DNA of 8,202 bases from an archaeon (GTDB lineage: Archaea; Nanobdellota; Nanobdellia; Pacearchaeales; GW2011-AR1), in contig JAUVHP010000049.1 of assembly GCA_030593225.1 (NCBI GenBank), positions 1-8,202 on the forward strand, read 5' to 3'. Below are positions 5,678 to 8,202 of this stretch, one piece after another. The notes under the pieces are model-generated. The model was not told the DNA's origin, did not search any database, and saw nothing but the letters and a program-made list of their open reading frames with translations. Position 1 is the first letter of the stretch. Each line of letters opens with the position of its first letter. The position numbers were made by a program, and so were the translations under genes.

Positions 5678-6316
5678 ATGACAAAGGGCTTAATAATAAC
5701 ATTACCTAGATTTGATGTAGTCACTGAATATTTTTCTGAATTCTCAAAAGAAATAATTAATTTTGCAAAGGAAAAATCAATTCCAGTAAAAGAATTAAAA
5801 GATAAATCTGTGAATAAAGAAAACACTGAAAAGGTTCTAAAAAAATTAAATCACAAATTAATTATGTTTAATGGGCATGGTTCAAAAACCAAAATAGAAG
5901 GACACAAAGACGAAATAATCATATCAAAAGAAAATTCAAAATTATTAAAAAACAAAATAATTTATTCTAGGGCCTGCGAAGCCGCTCACACTTTAGGAAA
6001 AGAAATATCAAAAAATAAAGGTTGTTTTATAGGATATAATGAACCATTCAATTTTTATGCAGATCCAGAAAAATATCATAATCCACTCTCAGACCCAAGA
6101 GCAAAATTATTCCTAAACCCCTCAAATTTAGTTCCAATCTCTATTCTAAAAGGAAATACTGCAAAAGAATCAAGTGTAAAATCAAAAAAACAAATTTTAA
6201 AAAATATGAAAAAAGTGTTAAAAGAAAATGAAGAAGATTCTATAGCAATCGCCCAAGCATTATTTTCTAATTATAATTCACAAACTATTTGTGGAAATAA
6301 ATCTGAAAGAATATAA
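5678..6316 (+). CDS. Caspase/CHAT-like cysteine protease (212 aa)
   Basis: The protein has the core of a clan CD (caspase/CHAT/gingipain) peptidase. A hydrophobic strand with the catalytic histidine (KLIMFNGHGS, His67) is followed by a second strand ending in the catalytic cysteine (KIIYSRACEAAHTLG, Cys100), then GCFIGYNEPF (about 115-124). GHG followed about 33 residues later by SxACE is the classic CHAT pattern. Residues 1-60 form an alpha/beta half-domain and 160-212 a helical tail. At 212 residues it is a bare catalytic unit, without the repeat or sensor domains many CHAT proteins carry, and the two small upstream proteins may supply these. ATG 5678 lies one base after the previous stop. 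CHAT proteases are effectors in several prokaryotic immune systems, so cleavage-triggered growth arrest is plausible but unproven. A partial duplicate of its 3' end lies at 7620-7682. Confidence 0.72.
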   Translation: MTKGLIITLPRFDVVTEYFSEFSKEIINFAKEKSIPVKELKDKSVNKENTEKVLKKLNHKLIMFNGHGSKTKIEGHKDEIIISKENSKLLKNKIIYSRACEAAHTLGKEISKNKGCFIGYNEPFNFYADPEKYHNPLSDPRAKLFLNPSNLVPISILKGNTAKESSVKSKKQILKNMKKVLKENEEDSIAIAQALFSNYNSQTICGNKSERI

Positions 6317-6323
6317 TCTAATC

Positions 6324-6420
6324 TTTTGGGCGGTTACTTTTCATAGTAAAATCGATAATTTTTAGTAAAATATGTTATTTTGGGCAGTTGAGTATTTTTT
6401 CTTTAAATGATTTTGGGCGA
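6324..6420. repeat. Three TTTTGGGCR motifs in the post-protease spacer
   Basis: TTTTGGGCGGTT (6324-6335), TTTTGGGCAGTT (6378-6389) and TTTTGGGCGA (6411-6420) are near-identical islands of G+C in otherwise A+T-rich DNA. They are spaced 54 and 33 bases apart. AGTAAAAT is also repeated between the first two. No gene is seen here. Protein-binding sites or traces of a small duplication are possible. Confidence 0.5.
6393..6404 (+). terminator. Oligo-T terminator after the protease operon
   Basis: A TATTTTTTCTTT run about 77 bases after the protease stop, with no hairpin, is a typical archaeal termination signal for the plus-strand operon. Confidence 0.4.
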
Positions 6421-6429
6421 TAAATTTAA

Positions 6430-6462
6430 TTAATAATTCTTGAATAAAACCAATCCATAATT
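6430..6462 (-). pseudogene. Remnant 3 of the nuclease lamin-tail 3' end
   Basis: The minus strand encodes NYGLVLFKNY and a TAA stop, ten residues that match NYGLVLWKNY at the end of the intact nuclease with one substitution. Similarity stops upstream. It separates the protease operon from the toxin-antitoxin pair. Confidence 0.7.
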
Positions 6463-6507
6463 TGAATTTTAAATTTTGCTGTTTTGGTAAATATTTGAAA
6501 TAAAACA

Positions 6508-6515
6508 TTTATAAA
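6508..6515 (+). promoter_or_regulatory. TATA box of the MNT/HEPN pair
   Basis: TTTATAAA lies about 34 bases before ATG 6546, which predicts a start site near 6537 and a leader of only a few bases. The palindromic operator covers the predicted start site. Confidence 0.5.
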
Positions 6516-6541
6516 GTATTAAAAGAATACTAATTAGTATT
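6515..6541. promoter_or_regulatory. Palindromic operator at the MNT/HEPN promoter
   Basis: AATACTAATTAGTATT (6526-6541) is a perfect 16-base palindrome ending 4 bases before the start codon. A third half-site, AGTATT, at 6515-6520 makes a second inverted pair with AATACT at 6526-6531. The array sits between the TATA box and the ATG, where a bound repressor would block transcription. The winged-helix half of the antitoxin is the obvious candidate ligand. Confidence 0.55.
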
Positions 6542-6545
6542 AAAA

Positions 6546-7106
6546 ATGGACTATCTAAACAAGAACACAATAAAAATCATAGAATCATTAAAAAATGGAA
6601 AATTATACTTTAATGAAATTTATGAAAAAACTAAAATAAAAAGCAAAAATAATCTTTTGAAAAATCTCAAAATACTTACATTTAACAAACTATTAATTAA
6701 AAAAGCAAATAAATCAAATACTTTCTATTCCCTAAATTATTCAAATAATATTTTAATTTCTATATTAAATTTAATAAACAAAAATAAATTTGAAAAACTG
6801 CCATTTGATATTAAAAAAAGTATTTCAGAATCAATTTATTTATTGAAACCAAAACTTGCAATTTTATTTGGCTCATATTCAAAAGGAAACTATAAAACAC
6901 AAAGTGATATAGACCTTTTATTTTTTAATTCATTAAAAGCCGAAGAAAAAATTGAAGAGATATCAAAAAATTACGGAGTTAAGCTTAATATTACATCAAT
7001 TAAATTAAAAGAATTAAATTCACAAAATGAATCTTTAATACATATTCTTAAAACAGGTTACCCCTTAGTTGGAGAGGATTATTTTTACAATGCAGAAAAG
7101 ATTTAA
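6546..7106 (+). CDS. Winged-helix/minimal nucleotidyltransferase (MNT) antitoxin (186 aa)
   Basis: Residues 1-65 resemble a winged helix: a helical start, then FNEIYEKTKIKSKNNLLKNLKILTFNKLLIKK and a TFYSLN wing. Residues 100-155 are a minimal nucleotidyltransferase with the signature AILFGSYSKGNYKTQSDIDL: GS at 109-110 and the Asp pair at 121 and 123. The usual third acidic residue is not obvious in VKLNITSI, so activity may be reduced or another residue used. MNT proteins of this kind neutralise HEPN ribonuclease toxins, in some systems by adding nucleotides to them. This gene overlaps the HEPN gene, as expected for such a pair. The fused winged helix and the palindrome just upstream suggest autoregulation. 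ATG 6546 lies directly after the operator. Confidence 0.8.
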   Translation: MDYLNKNTIKIIESLKNGKLYFNEIYEKTKIKSKNNLLKNLKILTFNKLLIKKANKSNTFYSLNYSNNILISILNLINKNKFEKLPFDIKKSISESIYLLKPKLAILFGSYSKGNYKTQSDIDLLFFNSLKAEEKIEEISKNYGVKLNITSIKLKELNSQNESLIHILKTGYPLVGEDYFYNAEKI

Positions 7107-7617
7107 TTGGAGAATTTGGCTTGAAAAAGAAAATAAGTTAGAGAATAGCTTTAATTTTTATTTGAAAAAAGAGATAATAACGATTGAAAAAGAAAAAAAT
7201 TATCTTCCAATCTCCCACCTTAAAAAAGCAGAGTATAATTTAAAATTCATTAACTTTCTTAATGACAACAAAAAATTTTACGATTGGATAATTGTGGGAT
7301 GTTATTATACAATTTACCATTCAACATTAGCATTAATCACAAAAAAAGGTTTCTCCTCTAAAAATCATCTGGCAACACTTTGCACATTAATTAAGTTTTA
7401 TTATTGTCAGAAAAAAGTTTTAGGAATAAAAGAAATAGAACTTGTTTCTAAGTCTTCTCTAGAAAAAGAGGAAGTTAATTATTTTGCTTATGCAAAAGAA
7501 AAAAGAGAAACAGCATCTTACGGAATAAGCGAAGAATTTAATAAAAAAGAAGCTGAAGAACTTTTAAAAAAAACAATTAAATTCTTAAACAAAACAAGGG
7601 AAATTCTGGAACAATAA
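7090..7617 (+). CDS. HEPN-domain toxin, probable ribonuclease (175 aa)
   Basis: An all-helical protein. Its central block, DWIIVGCYYTIYHSTLALITKKGFSSKNH (about 65-93), is the hallmark of HEPN proteins paired with MNT partners. The C-terminal EKRETASYGI (Arg139 to Tyr144) occupies the position of the HEPN catalytic R-x(4-6)-H motif, but the expected His is replaced by Tyr, so the catalytic residues are uncertain. Such proteins cut RNA and arrest growth when free of antitoxin. I chose ATG 7090, which has GGAGAGG 12 bases upstream and overlaps the antitoxin end by 17 bases. A TTG at 7069 would add seven residues. The gene ends three bases before the duplicated protease tail. Confidence 0.75.
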   Translation: MQKRFNWRIWLEKENKLENSFNFYLKKEIITIEKEKNYLPISHLKKAEYNLKFINFLNDNKKFYDWIIVGCYYTIYHSTLALITKKGFSSKNHLATLCTLIKFYYCQKKVLGIKEIELVSKSSLEKEEVNYFAYAKEKRETASYGISEEFNKKEAEELLKKTIKFLNKTREILEQ

Positions 7618-7619
7618 TT

Positions 7620-7682
7620 CAGGCATTATTTTCAAACTACAATTCACAAACCATTTGTGGAAATGGGTCTGAAAGATTATAA
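7620..7682 (+). pseudogene. Decayed duplicate of the caspase-like protease 3' end
   Basis: These 63 bases encode QALFSNYNSQTICGNGSERL and a TAA stop, matching the last 20 residues of the protease at 5678-6316 (ending QTICGNKSERI). DNA identity is about 54 of 63 bases and most differences are synonymous. The copies therefore diverged as real protein-coding paralogues before this one lost its front part. It ends five bases before the nuclease stop on the other strand. Confidence 0.85.
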
Positions 7683-7687
7683 AATAA

Positions 7688-8202
7688 TCAATAATTTTTC
7701 CACAAAACTAATCCATAATTTTCGTCCCTAAGAAATAAAGTGTCTCCTGATTTTGTCCAAACATAAGTTTTTCTTTCCCAAAATAATTTATCATTTGTGT
7801 TTGCTCCTTCTTCAACTAAAATTTTTACATCTTTTTCTTGCGACAAAATAAATTCTGGAAAAATAAATTTTTTTCTTCCTTCGTCTTTTATTTCCCAGTT
7901 TGTTAAATCGCAATTAAAATCGCATTTATTGTAAAAAATTATTTCTTCTGTTTTATAATTAAAATTTTTTAGTTCAATGCAATCAGCACATTTGTTTTTT
8001 GATTTTTCGCAGATGTTTAAATTTTCGCCAATGCATTTTTCCCAAGCATTTTGAAATTCAGAATAATATTTTTGTTTACCCTCTGGAAAATAAGGATTTG
8101 CAAATCCGTTTTCTACAATTTTTAAATTAATATCTTTATTTTTCAAAAAAATATAAGCTAAAGTTCTGTCATACAAATCTTGTTTTGTGGATTCTAATCT
8201 AA
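7688..8202 (-). CDS. Staphylococcal-nuclease-like protein with lamin-tail domain, C-terminal part (runs off the right edge)
   Basis: The frame is open to the window edge, so the true N-terminus is outside; the TTG at 8176 is internal. The first 60 residues seen, with DLYDRTLAYIFLKN and LKIVENGFANPYF, match the second half of the thermonuclease fold. The Arg of YDRTLAY corresponds to the catalytic Arg87 of staphylococcal nuclease; the calcium-binding Asp residues would lie upstream. A Cys-containing linker (CIGENLNICEKSKNKCADC) follows. The remainder, IELKNFNY to the end, is a lamin-tail-type beta domain (LTNWEIKDE, FIFPEFIL, LFLRDENYGLVLW). Such two-domain proteins are usually secreted or surface nucleases. 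Convergent with the toxin pair. Its 3' end recurs three times as remnants at 5015, 5166 and 6430. Confidence 0.8.
   Translation of the reverse strand, partial: RLESTKQDLYDRTLAYIFLKNKDINLKIVENGFANPYFPEGKQKYYSEFQNAWEKCIGENLNICEKSKNKCADCIELKNFNYKTEEIIFYNKCDFNCDLTNWEIKDEGRKKFIFPEFILSQEKDVKILVEEGANTNDKLFWERKTYVWTKSGDTLFLRDENYGLVLWKNY

Noticed and set aside
7620..7682. Target-site duplication from a recent insertion of the HEPN/MNT pair
   Set aside because: The two copies differ at about 9 of 63 bases, mostly at synonymous positions, which indicates old coding paralogues and not a fresh duplication.

Overview
The window is strongly A+T-rich and looks like chromosomal DNA from an uncultured DPANN-type archaeon (Woesearchaeota/Pacearchaeota-like). 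This is inferred from TATA-like boxes about 25 bases upstream of start codons with little or no leader, from termination on oligo-T tracts without hairpins, and from the protein types: an ECFGDTP-type winged-helix regulator, a Cys-rich CGDxxCNxGE surface protein with a C-terminal membrane anchor, and long Ig-like repeat proteins with 'WNLI' C-terminal blocks. No rRNA, tRNA, CRISPR array or insertion sequence is visible.

Left part (1-502): the start of a winged-helix regulator runs off the left edge on the minus strand. Its 5' region is an almost perfect array of the 8-mer GTTTCGTT. A small probable DNA-binding protein is transcribed divergently from a shared spacer carrying inverted AAACATTT sites. 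Middle-left (527-3587, minus): two exported proteins. One is a membrane-anchored Cys-rich protein. The other is a 744-residue Ig-repeat protein whose signal peptide and body lie in different frames, separated by a run of ten G. Nine G would restore one reading frame, so this is a candidate ON/OFF switch or an assembly error. A membrane protein of a conserved uncharacterised type follows at 3878-4960.

Right part (4961-8202) is an accessory, defence-like region. In order it holds: a remnant of a nuclease 3' end; three back-to-back UUCG-loop hairpins with a TATA-like box at the right distance (candidate small RNA); a second nuclease-tail remnant; a compact three-gene operon of two tiny proteins and a caspase/CHAT-like cysteine protease; a third nuclease-tail remnant; a winged-helix-MNT/HEPN toxin-antitoxin pair with a palindromic operator; a decayed duplicate of the protease 3' end; and the intact 3' part of the nuclease (staphylococcal nuclease fold plus lamin-tail domain) running off the right edge.

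The repeated nuclease tails, all in the same orientation, separate small cassettes from each other. This suggests that the locus grew by repeated duplication or recombination at these tails. The protease operon and the HEPN/MNT pair are both plausible cell-suicide or anti-phage modules. That role is inferred from family and context only.
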